13,201 nt of DNA from the NCBI GenBank assembly GCA_036005605.1, contig DASYQJ010000169.1, positions 1-13,201 on the forward strand, in the 5' to 3' direction. This document shows positions 6,783-13,201 of this stretch, piece after piece. The notes beneath the pieces are model-generated. The model did not search any database, was not told where the DNA came from, and was given only the letters and a program-made list of their open reading frames with translations. Position numbers and translations under genes: made by a program. The DNA is from JALZAA01 sp036005605. Its GTDB lineage: Bacteria > Actinomycetota > Acidimicrobiia > IMCC26256 > JACDBD01. Position 1 is the stretch's first letter; each line of letters starts with the position of its first letter.

Positions 6783-8033
6783 GTGAGTCAGTTCGTCGAC
6801 GAGGCGCAGGTCAACGTGCGCGGTGGAGATGGTGGCGCCGGCGCGATGTCGTTCCGCCGCGAGGCGCACGTCCCACGAGGCGGGCCCGACGGCGGCGACG
6901 GCGGGAAGGGCGGCGACGTCATCCTGCGCGCCGATCGCAACGTCGCGTCGCTGCTCGCGTTCCGGGATCATCCGCACCGCCGCGCCACGTCGGGTACGCA
7001 CGGGTCCGGCAAACGCCGGACCGGGGCCGCCGGCGAGGATCTCGTCGTCGCCGTCCCGGAGGGCACCGCGGTCAAGACGCGTGACGGCGCCGCCCTCGCC
7101 GACCTGGTCAGTCACGGCGACCGCTACCTCGCCGCGCACGGTGGTCGCGGCGGTCGAGGGAACGCCCGGTTCCTGTCGAACGCGCGGCGGGCGCCGAGCT
7201 TCGCCGAGCAGGGTGAGTACGGCGAGGAGGAATGGTTGCAGCTCGAGCTCCGCCTGATGGCCGACGCCGCCCTCGTGGGTTTCCCCAACTCGGGGAAGTC
7301 GACGCTGATCTCGACCGTCAGCGCCGCCCGACCGAAGATCGCCGACTATCCGTTCACGACGCTGGAACCACACCTCGGCGTGGTGCGGTCGCCCGGGCAC
7401 GAGTTCGTGCTGGCCGACATCCCCGGGCTCGTCGAGGGCGCGGCGGGCGGGCGAGGGCTCGGTCACCGTTTCCTCCGGCACGTCGAACGGGCCCGGGTCC
7501 TCGTGCTGCTGGTCGACCTCGCGCGCCTCGACGGCGACGACCCCGACCTCGAGAGCCCTGCCGAGCAGGAGCGCGTGCTCCTCGACGAGCTCGGTCGCTA
7601 CCGCCCCGACCTGCTCGACCGGCCCCGCCTCGTCGTCGGCAGCAAAGCCGACGTCGCGCTGTTCGAGTTCAACGGGCCCCGTCTCTCGGCGGTCACGCAC
7701 GAGGGGCTCGACGAGTTCGTCGGGACACTCGGCACGATGGTCGCCGCGGCCCGCGCCGCCGAGCCCGAGCGGGAGCCGTTCGTCGTGTTGCGCCCGGTCG
7801 AGGAGGGCTTCTCCGTGGTGCGGGACGACGACGGCGCGTGGCGCGTGACGGGCAAGTCCGCCGAACGGGTCGTCGCCATGGCCGACCTGACGAACGAGGA
7901 GGCGGTCTCGTACGTCCAGGACCGGTTCCGGCGGATGGGCGTCGAGCGGGCACTGGCTCGCGCCGGCGCGCGCGAGGGCGACACCGTCCGGGTCGGGCCC
8001 GTGGAGCTCGAGTACGTCGAGGGTGTCGGCTGA
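6783..8033 (+). CDS. obg: Obg/CgtA GTPase, 50S assembly factor
   Basis: A 416-residue GTPase that binds late 50S precursors and links ribosome maturation to nucleotide state. Residues 1-159 are the glycine-rich Obg fold (FVDEAQVNVRGGDGGAGAMS, then FRREAHVPRGGPDGGDGGKG). The G domain has G1 GFPNSGKST (166-174), G2 YPFTT (189-193), G3 DIPG (212-215) and G5-like SAVTHEG (302-308). G4 is unusual: SKAD (287-290) instead of NKxD, and only about 12 residues separate it from G5, where most Obg proteins that I know have two to three times more. A C-terminal OCT domain (about 333-413: FVVLRPVEEGFSVVRDDDGA, then WRVTGKSAERVVAMADLTNE) is present, as in Firmicutes and Actinobacteria. The GTG start gives MSQFVDEA, the normal family start. 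Placed after L21 and L27, as in many bacteria, and overlapping proB by one base. Confidence 0.95.
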   Translation: MSQFVDEAQVNVRGGDGGAGAMSFRREAHVPRGGPDGGDGGKGGDVILRADRNVASLLAFRDHPHRRATSGTHGSGKRRTGAAGEDLVVAVPEGTAVKTRDGAALADLVSHGDRYLAAHGGRGGRGNARFLSNARRAPSFAEQGEYGEEEWLQLELRLMADAALVGFPNSGKSTLISTVSAARPKIADYPFTTLEPHLGVVRSPGHEFVLADIPGLVEGAAGGRGLGHRFLRHVERARVLVLLVDLARLDGDDPDLESPAEQERVLLDELGRYRPDLLDRPRLVVGSKADVALFEFNGPRLSAVTHEGLDEFVGTLGTMVAAARAAEPEREPFVVLRPVEEGFSVVRDDDGAWRVTGKSAERVVAMADLTNEEAVSYVQDRFRRMGVERALARAGAREGDTVRVGPVELEYVEGVG

Positions 8034-9142
8034 TGGCGGGAGCGGACGCGCCCCGGACGAAGGTCGTCGTCAAGGTCGGAACGTCCTCGATCACGACCGA
8101 GACCGGCGAGCTCGACGACGGCGCCCTGCTCAAGCTCTGCCGTGAGCTCGCCGAGACGCACCACGCCGGGCACGAGCTCGTCCTCGTCTGCTCGGGAGCC
8201 ATCGCGGCGGGCCTCCCGACCCTCGCGATGCCGAGCCGCCCGACCGACATCGGCACGCTCCAGGCCGTCGCCGCCGTCGGCCAGCCCAAGCTGATGGAGC
8301 GGATCGGCGGGATCCTGTCCGAGCACGGGCTCGTTGCCGGCCAGGTGCTCCTTACGCCGCACGACTTCGTCCAGCGCTCGCAGTACCTCCACGCGCGCGA
8401 GACGCTGCGGCGGCTCCTCGACCTCGGCGTGATCCCGATCGTGAACGAGAACGACACGGTTGCCGACGACGAGATTCGTTACGGCGACAACGACCGCCTC
8501 GCCGCGCTCGTCTCGCACCTGGTCGCCGCCGAGCTACTCGTGCTGCTCACCGACACCCCCGGCTTGTTCACCGCCGACCCGCGTCTCGACAGCGAAGCGT
8601 CGCTGATCGAGGAGATCGCCGAGGTCGACGCCGCCCTCGAAGCGGTCGCCGGCGCGTCGGGAACGCCCCGCGGGAGCGGCGGCATGGCGAGCAAGCTCGC
8701 GGCGGCGAAGATCGCGGCCTGGTCCGGCGTGCGCGCCGTCATCGCCGCCGCCGACTCGCCCTCGGTAGTGCTCGACGCGGTCGAGGGGAAGCCGGTCGGC
8801 ACCGTCATTCGCCCGCGCCCGCAGCGACTCCCGAGCCGGAAGCTGTGGATCGCGTTCGCCCGCGGCGCGGCGGGGCGAGTCGTCGTCGACGACGGCGCGC
8901 GCCGGGCGTTGACGCGCGACGGTCGCTCGCTGCTCCCGGCCGGCGTACGCGACGTCGATGGCAGGTTCGAAGCCGACGACGCCGTCGAAGTCGTCGGCGA
9001 GGACGGCCGACCGTTCGCCAAGGGCCTGGCGCGTGTGTCCGGGGATGCCCTGCGCGCGATCGCCGGGCGCCGAACGGGCGACCTCCCCGAGGGGATCCCG
9101 CACGAGGTCATTCATCGCGACGATCTCGTCGTCCTCCCGTGA
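8033..9142 (+). CDS. proB: Glutamate 5-kinase with PUA domain
   Basis: A 369-residue enzyme that phosphorylates glutamate to glutamyl 5-phosphate, the first and normally feedback-controlled step of proline synthesis. The amino-acid-kinase domain (about 8-260) shows KVGTSSI (14-20), SGAIAAG (54-60), NENDTV (138-143), GDNDRLAA (151-158), TDTPGLFTADPR (173-184) and GSGGMASK (214-221). A C-terminal PUA domain (about 279-360) is present, as in the E. coli type. The ATG overlaps the obg stop as TGATG, so translation is probably coupled; a much longer open frame reaching back into obg is only a shadow. The usual partner proA lies 358 bases downstream rather than directly adjacent, suggesting separate expression. 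Confidence 0.96.
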   Translation: MAGADAPRTKVVVKVGTSSITTETGELDDGALLKLCRELAETHHAGHELVLVCSGAIAAGLPTLAMPSRPTDIGTLQAVAAVGQPKLMERIGGILSEHGLVAGQVLLTPHDFVQRSQYLHARETLRRLLDLGVIPIVNENDTVADDEIRYGDNDRLAALVSHLVAAELLVLLTDTPGLFTADPRLDSEASLIEEIAEVDAALEAVAGASGTPRGSGGMASKLAAAKIAAWSGVRAVIAAADSPSVVLDAVEGKPVGTVIRPRPQRLPSRKLWIAFARGAAGRVVVDDGARRALTRDGRSLLPAGVRDVDGRFEADDAVEVVGEDGRPFAKGLARVSGDALRAIAGRRTGDLPEGIPHEVIHRDDLVVLP

Positions 9143-9197
9143 CCCCGGCCGTCACGAAGGGCGTTTTCCCCAGGGCGCTCTTGCGCGGGCGCGTGCC

Positions 9198-9215
9198 GTC
9201 CGTCACACTACGGAC
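9198..9215. repeat. Short inverted repeat downstream of proB
   Basis: GTCCGT (9198-9203) and ACGGAC (9210-9215) are perfect 6-bp arms around the loop CACACT, 55 bases after the proB stop. There is no T-tract, so intrinsic termination is doubtful; chance occurrence is possible in GC-rich DNA. Confidence 0.35.
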
Positions 9216-9246
9216 CCGGCAACGACGCCACTCTTGTCACACGATC

Positions 9247-9308
9247 CTCGTCGCCGGCCGACGGGGGGAGGGCCCCCGTTTGGGGGGCCTCAAACGGCCG
9301 GCGAGGAG
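9247..9308. repeat. Long composite inverted repeat with competing inner pairings
   Basis: The outer arms 9247-9260 and 9295-9308 pair at 13 of 14 positions (one G-G mismatch at 9250/9305). The 34-base interior can fold in mutually exclusive ways: ACGGGGG (9261-9267) with CCCCCGT (9273-9279); GAGG plus CCCCC (9268-9277) with GGGGG plus CCTC (9283-9291), with a G-G mismatch; or CCGTTT (9276-9281) with AAACGG (9292-9297), which competes with the outer stem. It could terminate proB transcription without a U-tract, act as a switch ahead of proA, or be a dispersed palindromic repeat. Which of these applies cannot be decided here. Confidence 0.6.
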
Positions 9309-9341
9309 CGGGGGACGGCAGTGGGGTCGGACGACCGCGCA

Positions 9342-9373
9342 GAGGCGGATGGCTGCGCCAGCGGCAGCGCCTC
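9342..9373. repeat. Bulged hairpin upstream of proA
   Basis: GAGGCG (9342-9347) pairs with CGCCTC (9368-9373); after a five-base bulge, CTGC (9353-9356) pairs with GCAG (9364-9367) around a seven-base loop. Its role is unknown, and it may be a chance feature of GC-rich DNA. Confidence 0.35.
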
Positions 9374-9445
9374 CGTCGTGCGGGCGCCCGGCCTCGCTGC
9401 CCCCCCGAGTTCGCACCCTCGCACCGCGGCGCAATCCCAGAACTA

Positions 9446-9457
9446 GACCGCGCGGTC
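9446..9457. promoter_or_regulatory. 12-bp perfect palindrome in the proA promoter region, candidate operator
   Basis: GACCGCGCGGTC is self-complementary over all 12 bases and sits six bases before the -10-like TACACT. It therefore covers most of the spacer and the edge of the -35 region, a typical place for a repressor site. GACC...GGTC half-sites are common among TetR-type regulators, but no regulator gene is in the window. A TAGACC (9444-9449), four of six matches to a -35 consensus, overlaps the palindrome but is spaced only 14 bp from the -10. Confidence 0.45.
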
Positions 9458-9463
9458 AAGGTT

Positions 9464-9477
9464 TACACTCGCGCCCT
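9464..9477 (+). promoter_or_regulatory. Putative proA promoter -10 element
   Basis: TACACT (9464-9469) within GGTTTACACTCG lies eight bases before an ATG at 9478. It is the same hexamer as that at 1352, which also sits just before a start codon without a Shine-Dalgarno sequence. Transcription would begin at or next to the ATG, making the message leaderless. This provides proA with a promoter separate from obg-proB. Confidence 0.5.
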
Positions 9478-9504
9478 ATGTCCGAGCGGTCCGACGACCG
9501 ATGA
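9478..9504 (+). CDS. Putative eight-codon leader ORF translationally coupled to proA
   Basis: The ATG at 9478 opens an ORF encoding MSERSDDR, ending with TGA at 9502-9504. The stop overlaps the proA ATG (9501-9503) in an ATGA junction. The ORF begins at the predicted 5' end of the proA message, so a ribosome could load on the leaderless start and reinitiate at proA, which itself has no good Shine-Dalgarno. The peptide has no proline codon, so classical proline attenuation is not suggested. It could be a chance ORF; existence and translation are inferred from arrangement only. Confidence 0.4.
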   Translation: MSERSDDR

Positions 9505-10745
9505 GGGTCGTGGAGCTCGGTCGCCGAGCCCGTCACGCGTCCCGGAGACTCGCGTCGGCGTCGACGGCCGAGAAGGACGCCGCCCTGCTCACCGCGGCCG
9601 ACCTGCTCGTCGAGCGGACGCCCGAGATCCTCACCGCCAACGCCGCCGACACCGAGCGCGCCGCCGCCGGTGGCATGGAGCCGGGGCCACTCGACCGGTT
9701 GCGTCTCACCGAGGCGAGCATCGCGGGCATGGCCGACGGCTTGCGCAAGGTCGCGGCGCTGCCCGACCCCGTCGGTGAGCTGCTCGACGGCGGGGTGCGG
9801 CCCAACGGGCTCGAGATCCAACGAGTCCGGGTGCCGCTGGGCGTCGTGGCGATCATCTACGAGAACCGGCCCAACGTGACGAGCGACGCCGCCAGCTTGT
9901 GCCTGAAGTCCGGCAACGCCGCGTTGCTGCGGGGGTCGGGCTCGGCGCTGCGATCGAACGTCGCGATCGCGGGCGTGCTGCGCGAGGCGCTGCAGAAGAC
10001 GGGTCTGCCCGAGGACGGCGTCGTCCTCGTCGAGGACACCGCCCACGAGACCGCCGTCGAGCTCATGCAGCTCACCGAGCTCGTCGACTGCCTGATCCCA
10101 CGCGGCGGCCACGATCTCATCGCGAGCGTGCGGGAGCACGCGACCGTCCCCGTCGTCGTCGACGGCGACGGGAACTGCCACGTGTACGTCGACGCCGCCG
10201 CCGACCTCGACGAGGCGCTCGACATCGTCGTCAACTCCAAGACCAACCGGCCCAGCGTGTGCAACGCGGCGGAGTCGCTCGTAGTGCACGAGGCGGTGGT
10301 CGACTCGTTCTTGCCCCGGGTCTGTGCGGCTCTCGCCGAGCACGGCGTCGAGCTCCTCGGCGACGAGCATGCCCGCGCGCTGTGGCCCGCGATGGGAGTC
10401 GCGACCGACGACGACTACGCCCGTGAGTTCCTCGCGTTGCGGATGACCGTCGCCGTCGCCGGATCGCTCGACGACGCCATCGGCCACGTCAACCGGTTCG
10501 GGTCCGGCCACACCGAGGCGATCGTCACGCGCGACCTCGACGCGGCGCGCCGCTTCACCGGCGACGTCGACGCCGCCGTCGTCACCGTGAACGCGTCGAC
10601 GCGCTTCACCGACGGGGAGCGCTTCGGTTTCGGGGCCGAGATCGGGATCTCTACCCAGAAGCTGCACGCCCGGGGGCCGATGGGCCTGCGTGAGCTCACC
10701 ACGTACAAGTACGTCGTGTGGGGCGACGGCCAGGTGGTCGAGTGA
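9501..10745 (+). CDS. proA: Gamma-glutamyl phosphate reductase
   Basis: A 414-residue enzyme of the aldehyde dehydrogenase superfamily. It reduces glutamyl 5-phosphate with NADPH to glutamate semialdehyde, which cyclises to the proline precursor pyrroline-5-carboxylate. Family landmarks are VPLGVVAIIYENRPNVTSDA (111-130), SGNAALLRGS (137-146), SKTNRPSVCNAAESL (246-260) with Cys254 as the expected thioester nucleophile, and FTDGERFGFGAEIGISTQKL (369-388) then HARGPMGL. Length is normal. The ATG at 9501 gives the usual family N-terminus; an in-frame GTG at 9510 is an alternative. The start lacks a Shine-Dalgarno and overlaps the stop of a short upstream ORF. The MoxR-type gene follows after 28 bases, so the two may share a message. 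Confidence 0.96.
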   Translation: MRVVELGRRARHASRRLASASTAEKDAALLTAADLLVERTPEILTANAADTERAAAGGMEPGPLDRLRLTEASIAGMADGLRKVAALPDPVGELLDGGVRPNGLEIQRVRVPLGVVAIIYENRPNVTSDAASLCLKSGNAALLRGSGSALRSNVAIAGVLREALQKTGLPEDGVVLVEDTAHETAVELMQLTELVDCLIPRGGHDLIASVREHATVPVVVDGDGNCHVYVDAAADLDEALDIVVNSKTNRPSVCNAAESLVVHEAVVDSFLPRVCAALAEHGVELLGDEHARALWPAMGVATDDDYAREFLALRMTVAVAGSLDDAIGHVNRFGSGHTEAIVTRDLDAARRFTGDVDAAVVTVNASTRFTDGERFGFGAEIGISTQKLHARGPMGLRELTTYKYVVWGDGQVVE

Positions 10746-10773
10746 CCCCCGTCCTCCGAGAGCCGGGAGCCTG

Positions 10774-11679
10774 ATGGCCGATCGCTTCAAGTCCGTCGAC
10801 GACGTCGTCGAGCGCCTGCGCGCCGTCGACTACCTCGCCGATCCGAACATCGCCGGCGTCGTGTACCTGGCCGACCGGCTCGAGAAGCCGGTGCTCGTCG
10901 AGGGCCCGGCCGGGGTAGGGAAGACAGAGCTCGCCAAGGCACTCGCCGAGGTCACGGGGGCGCGCCTGATCCGGCTGCAGTGCTATGAGGGCCTCGACGA
11001 GTCGAAGGCCCTGTACGAGTGGAACTACAAGAAGCAGCTGCTCCGCATCCAGGCCGACCGCGAGCACGAGACCAGCTGGTCCGACGTCGAGGCCGACATC
11101 TTCTCGGAGCCGTTCCTGCTGACCCGCCCGCTGCTGGAGGCGATCCGCGCCGCGGAGCCCATCGTGCTCCTCATCGACGAGGTCGACCGCGTCGAGATCG
11201 AGACCGAAGCGCTCCTCCTCGAGGTGCTGTCCGACTTCCAGGTCTCGATCCCGGAGCTGGGCACGATCGCGGGCCAGCAGCGGCCGCTGGTGGTCATGAC
11301 GTCGAACAACACACGCGAGCTCTCGGAGGCGTTGAAGCGGCGGTGCCTGTACCTGCACCTCGACTACCCGGACCTCGAGCGCGAGAAGGACATCGTCAGG
11401 GTGCGCGTGCCCGACGTCGACGACGAGCTGGCCGAGCAGGTCGCGCGCGTCGTGCGGTCGATCCGGCAGCTCGAGCTGAAGAAGGCGCCGTCGATCTCCG
11501 AGACCATCGACTGGGCGAAGACGCTCCTGTACCTGGGCAAGAACGAGATCGACCCCGAGCTGATCGGCGAGACGCTGCACGTGCTCCTCAAGTACCAGTC
11601 CGACATCACCAAGGCCCGCAAGGAGCTCCAGGTCGAGGGCGGGCCGCTGCCGGCGCGCACGGCGCCAGCCGGACCGTGA
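10774..11679 (+). CDS. MoxR-family AAA+ ATPase (CoxD-like)
   Basis: A 301-residue AAA+ ATPase of the MoxR group, chaperone-like motors that usually act with a VWA-domain partner in metal-cofactor insertion or complex maturation. It shows Walker A GPAGVGKT (44-51), Walker B VLLIDEVD (131-138), sensor 1 TSNNTR (176-181) and an arginine pair at KRRC (188-191). The segment YEGLDESKALYEWNYKKQLL (71-90) is typical of the CoxD-like branch. The ATG at 10774 was chosen because GGGAG (10765-10769) precedes it and the Walker A spacing is then normal; an upstream ATG at 10690 inside proA would add 28 unrelated residues. The VWA gene follows after four bases. No carbon monoxide dehydrogenase or other obvious client is in view, so the substrate is unknown. 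Confidence 0.9.
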   Translation: MADRFKSVDDVVERLRAVDYLADPNIAGVVYLADRLEKPVLVEGPAGVGKTELAKALAEVTGARLIRLQCYEGLDESKALYEWNYKKQLLRIQADREHETSWSDVEADIFSEPFLLTRPLLEAIRAAEPIVLLIDEVDRVEIETEALLLEVLSDFQVSIPELGTIAGQQRPLVVMTSNNTRELSEALKRRCLYLHLDYPDLEREKDIVRVRVPDVDDELAEQVARVVRSIRQLELKKAPSISETIDWAKTLLYLGKNEIDPELIGETLHVLLKYQSDITKARKELQVEGGPLPARTAPAGP

Positions 11680-11683
11680 CGCC

Positions 11684-13189
11684 GTGCACCATGTGAACCC
11701 GGCGAAGCTGAACGACGCCATGTCGAGGTTCGGACCCACGGACGCCCCACCGGCCGGTGAACGTGACTCCATGCTCGACGTGCTGCAGGGGTTCATCCAC
11801 GAGCTCCGCGCGGCCGGGCTCCCGGTGTCGATGACCGAGAACCTCGACGCCATGCGCGCCGTCGAGCACGTCGACATCGCCGAGCGCGGCACGTTCAAAG
11901 CCGCGCTCGGAGCGACCCTCGTGAAGCACCACCACCACTGGCGCGCCTTCGAGACCGTCTTCGACGTGTACTTCTCGCTCCACGCGTCGGGGATCGGCGA
12001 GGGCGACGACGGCGATCCGACGGACCTCGAGTCCATGGATGCCATGCGCGCGCAGGGCGGCGGAGCGATGGGCGACGTCTCACCCGAGGAGCTGGCCCAG
12101 ATGCTCCTCCAGGCGCTGATGAACATGGACCGCGAGCAGATGCGTCAGCTCGCCGGTATGGCCGTGGACCGCTTCGCCGGCATGGAGCCCGGACGGCCCG
12201 TCGGCGGCACCTACTACCTCTATCGAACGCTGCGGCAGCTGGACTTCGAGGGCCTGACCGCCCGAATGATGGGCCAGGCACGCGAGCAGGGTGACATCGG
12301 CGACGGCGAGCTGGCCGAGCGCCTGGCAGAGGAAGAGTTCCAGGCCCGCCTCCGGGACCTGAAGGAGCTGGTCGAGTCCGAGATCCGCCGCCGCCTCGTC
12401 GCCGACCGCGGCGTCGAAGCCATGGCGCGCACACTGCGCAAGCCGCTCCCCGAGGACGTCGACTTCATGCACGCGTCGCGCGAGGAGATGCTCGCCCTCC
12501 AGCGCGCGATCTACCCGTTGACACGGGCGCTCGCAGCCCGCCTTGCCCAACGGCGGCGGCGCCGCAATCGCGGGCACCTGGACTTCCGGTCCACCGTCCG
12601 GCACTCCCTGTCGTACGGGGGCGTGCCGGCCGAGCCCAAGTTCCGCCACCCGCGTCCGTCACGGCCCGAGATCATGGTCGTCGCCGACATCTCCGGGTCG
12701 GTGGCGAGCTTCGCCCGCTTCACGCTGCAGTTCGTGTACGCGATGGCGAGCCAGTTCTCGAAGGTGCGCTCGTGGGTGTTCATCGACGGCATCGACGAGG
12801 TGACGCGGTTCTTCCAGGAATCGGACGACATCGCCGAGGCGGTGCACCGGGTCAACACCGAGGCGGATGTCGTCTGGGTTGACGGCCACTCCGACTACGG
12901 GCACGCCTTCGAGGTGTTCCACGAGCATCACTACAAAGAGGTGACGCCGAAGACTTCGATCATCCTCCTCGGCGACGCCCGCAACAACTACCACGCGTCG
13001 CAGAACTGGGTGCTCAAGGAGCTCCAACAGCGCGCCCGCCACCTGTACTGGCTCAACCCGGAGCCCCGCGGCTACTGGGACACCGGCGACTCGATCATCT
13101 CGGAGTTCGGCATCTACTGCGACGGCGTCTACGAGTGCCGCAACCTGCGCCAGCTCGAGCGGTTCGTGACGACGATCGTGGAGGGTTAG
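11684..13189 (+). CDS. CoxE-like von Willebrand factor A domain protein
   Basis: A protein of up to 501 residues. The N-terminal part (about 30-310) is helical and charged, with FIHELRAAGLPVSMTENLDA (37-56), typical of CoxE-like VWA proteins, and a His run KHHHHW (81-86). The C-terminal VWA domain (about 328-470) carries the metal-site motif DISGS (335-339), GHSDYGHAF (401-409) and the strand IILLGDARNN (426-435). The second motif has Ser403-Asp404 where many VWA domains use Thr-Asp, so metal binding is plausible but not certain. Proteins of this type are the partners of MoxR ATPases, and the preceding gene is one. The start is uncertain: GTG 11684, GTG 11693, ATG 11720 and ATG 11771 are all in frame, and the conserved region begins at 11771. 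No strong ribosome site distinguishes them. Confidence 0.87.
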   Translation: MHHVNPAKLNDAMSRFGPTDAPPAGERDSMLDVLQGFIHELRAAGLPVSMTENLDAMRAVEHVDIAERGTFKAALGATLVKHHHHWRAFETVFDVYFSLHASGIGEGDDGDPTDLESMDAMRAQGGGAMGDVSPEELAQMLLQALMNMDREQMRQLAGMAVDRFAGMEPGRPVGGTYYLYRTLRQLDFEGLTARMMGQAREQGDIGDGELAERLAEEEFQARLRDLKELVESEIRRRLVADRGVEAMARTLRKPLPEDVDFMHASREEMLALQRAIYPLTRALAARLAQRRRRRNRGHLDFRSTVRHSLSYGGVPAEPKFRHPRPSRPEIMVVADISGSVASFARFTLQFVYAMASQFSKVRSWVFIDGIDEVTRFFQESDDIAEAVHRVNTEADVVWVDGHSDYGHAFEVFHEHHYKEVTPKTSIILLGDARNNYHASQNWVLKELQQRARHLYWLNPEPRGYWDTGDSIISEFGIYCDGVYECRNLRQLERFVTTIVEG

Positions 13190-13201
13190 TCAGGTCTTCG
13201 G

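Larger units (their letters stand above)
9143..9500. other. proB-proA intergenic region rich in inverted repeats
   Basis: The only long stretch without a convincing protein gene. Open frames crossing it run on from proB or proA in other frames and match no family I recognise. From left to right it holds a short hairpin (9198-9215), a long composite inverted repeat (9247-9308), a bulged hairpin (9342-9373), a GGGCGCCC palindrome (9382-9389), a GACC/GGTC palindrome (9446-9457), a -10-like hexamer (9464-9469) and an eight-codon ORF (9478-9504). No T-runs follow the hairpins. It may contain terminator, regulator-binding or structured-RNA functions, but at this GC content some hairpins are expected by chance. 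Confidence 0.6.

Noticed and set aside
7232..8032. N-terminal extension of proB reading back through obg (a 636-codon frame)
   Set aside because: The extension is the out-of-frame translation of obg and is Arg-rich. The ATG at 8033 gives a family-typical ProB of 369 residues.
9241..9310. A tRNA or other standard structured RNA gene in the proB-proA gap
   Set aside because: No cloverleaf arms, T-loop consensus or CCA-proximal pattern could be found; the folds are simple inverted repeats.
9208..9459. Small minus-strand ORFs (65-83 codons) in the proB-proA gap
   Set aside because: Their composition matches antisense GC-rich noise, no ribosome site or promoter is apparent, and no known family is recognised.
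8845..9504. A 219-codon + strand frame spanning the end of proB and the proB-proA gap
   Set aside because: It is mostly out-of-frame proB sequence with Arg/Pro-rich content and no domain. Only the last eight codons (9478-9504) are kept as a separate candidate because of their position after a -10 hexamer.
9464..9504. Classical proline attenuator leader peptide for proA
   Set aside because: The eight-codon peptide has no proline codon, and there is no terminator hairpin between it and proA.
10690..10773. Upstream ATG for the MoxR gene inside proA
   Set aside because: The added 28 residues resemble no MoxR N-terminus, while the ATG at 10774 has a ribosome site and lies just after the proA stop.

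Overview
The window is a compact, very GC-rich stretch with every recognisable gene on the + strand. No tRNA, rRNA, CRISPR array or mobile element was seen. The composition, several leaderless-looking starts, and the gene order rodA / radical-SAM pair / RNase E-G / L21 / L27 / Obg / proB / proA suggest a high-GC actinobacterium. Acidimicrobiia or a relative is my best guess, but it is inferred from style and gene order, not from a database match.

Region 1 (1-1315) is the end of an elongation-specific cell-wall module: the last 39 codons of a PBP2-type transpeptidase followed by RodA, its glycosyltransferase partner. Region 2 (1368-5955) starts behind a leaderless-type promoter. It is a tightly packed operon of an uncharacterised B12-domain-like radical SAM protein, its overlapping partner protein (radical-SAM-linked, DUF2344-like), and an RNase E/G whose disordered arginine-rich extension is N-terminal only. 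Region 3 (5956-6701) encodes ribosomal proteins L21 (with a lysine/alanine/proline tail resembling histone H1) and L27 (without the cleavable N-terminal extension found in Firmicutes). Region 4 (6702-9142) has an AT-rich inverted repeat, a leaderless GTG start for the ribosome-assembly GTPase Obg, and proB overlapping it by one base.

Region 5 (9143-9500) is a 358-bp gap between proB and proA, the only long non-coding stretch. It holds several strong inverted repeats, one with mutually exclusive pairings, then a 12-bp perfect palindrome, a TACACT -10 element and an eight-codon leaderless-type ORF whose stop overlaps the proA start in an ATGA junction. Region 6 (9501-13189) is proA followed by a MoxR-type AAA+ ATPase and a CoxE-like VWA protein, a probable chaperone or metal-insertion pair with no visible client.

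The gene set joins cell elongation, RNA processing, 50S subunit assembly and the first two steps of proline synthesis. The most interesting unexplained items are the radical SAM pair embedded in a ribosome/RNase neighbourhood, the proB-proA gap with its proposed coupled leader peptide, the altered G4 motif of Obg, and the L21 tail. None of the proposed regulatory elements has been tested; they are read from sequence pattern only.
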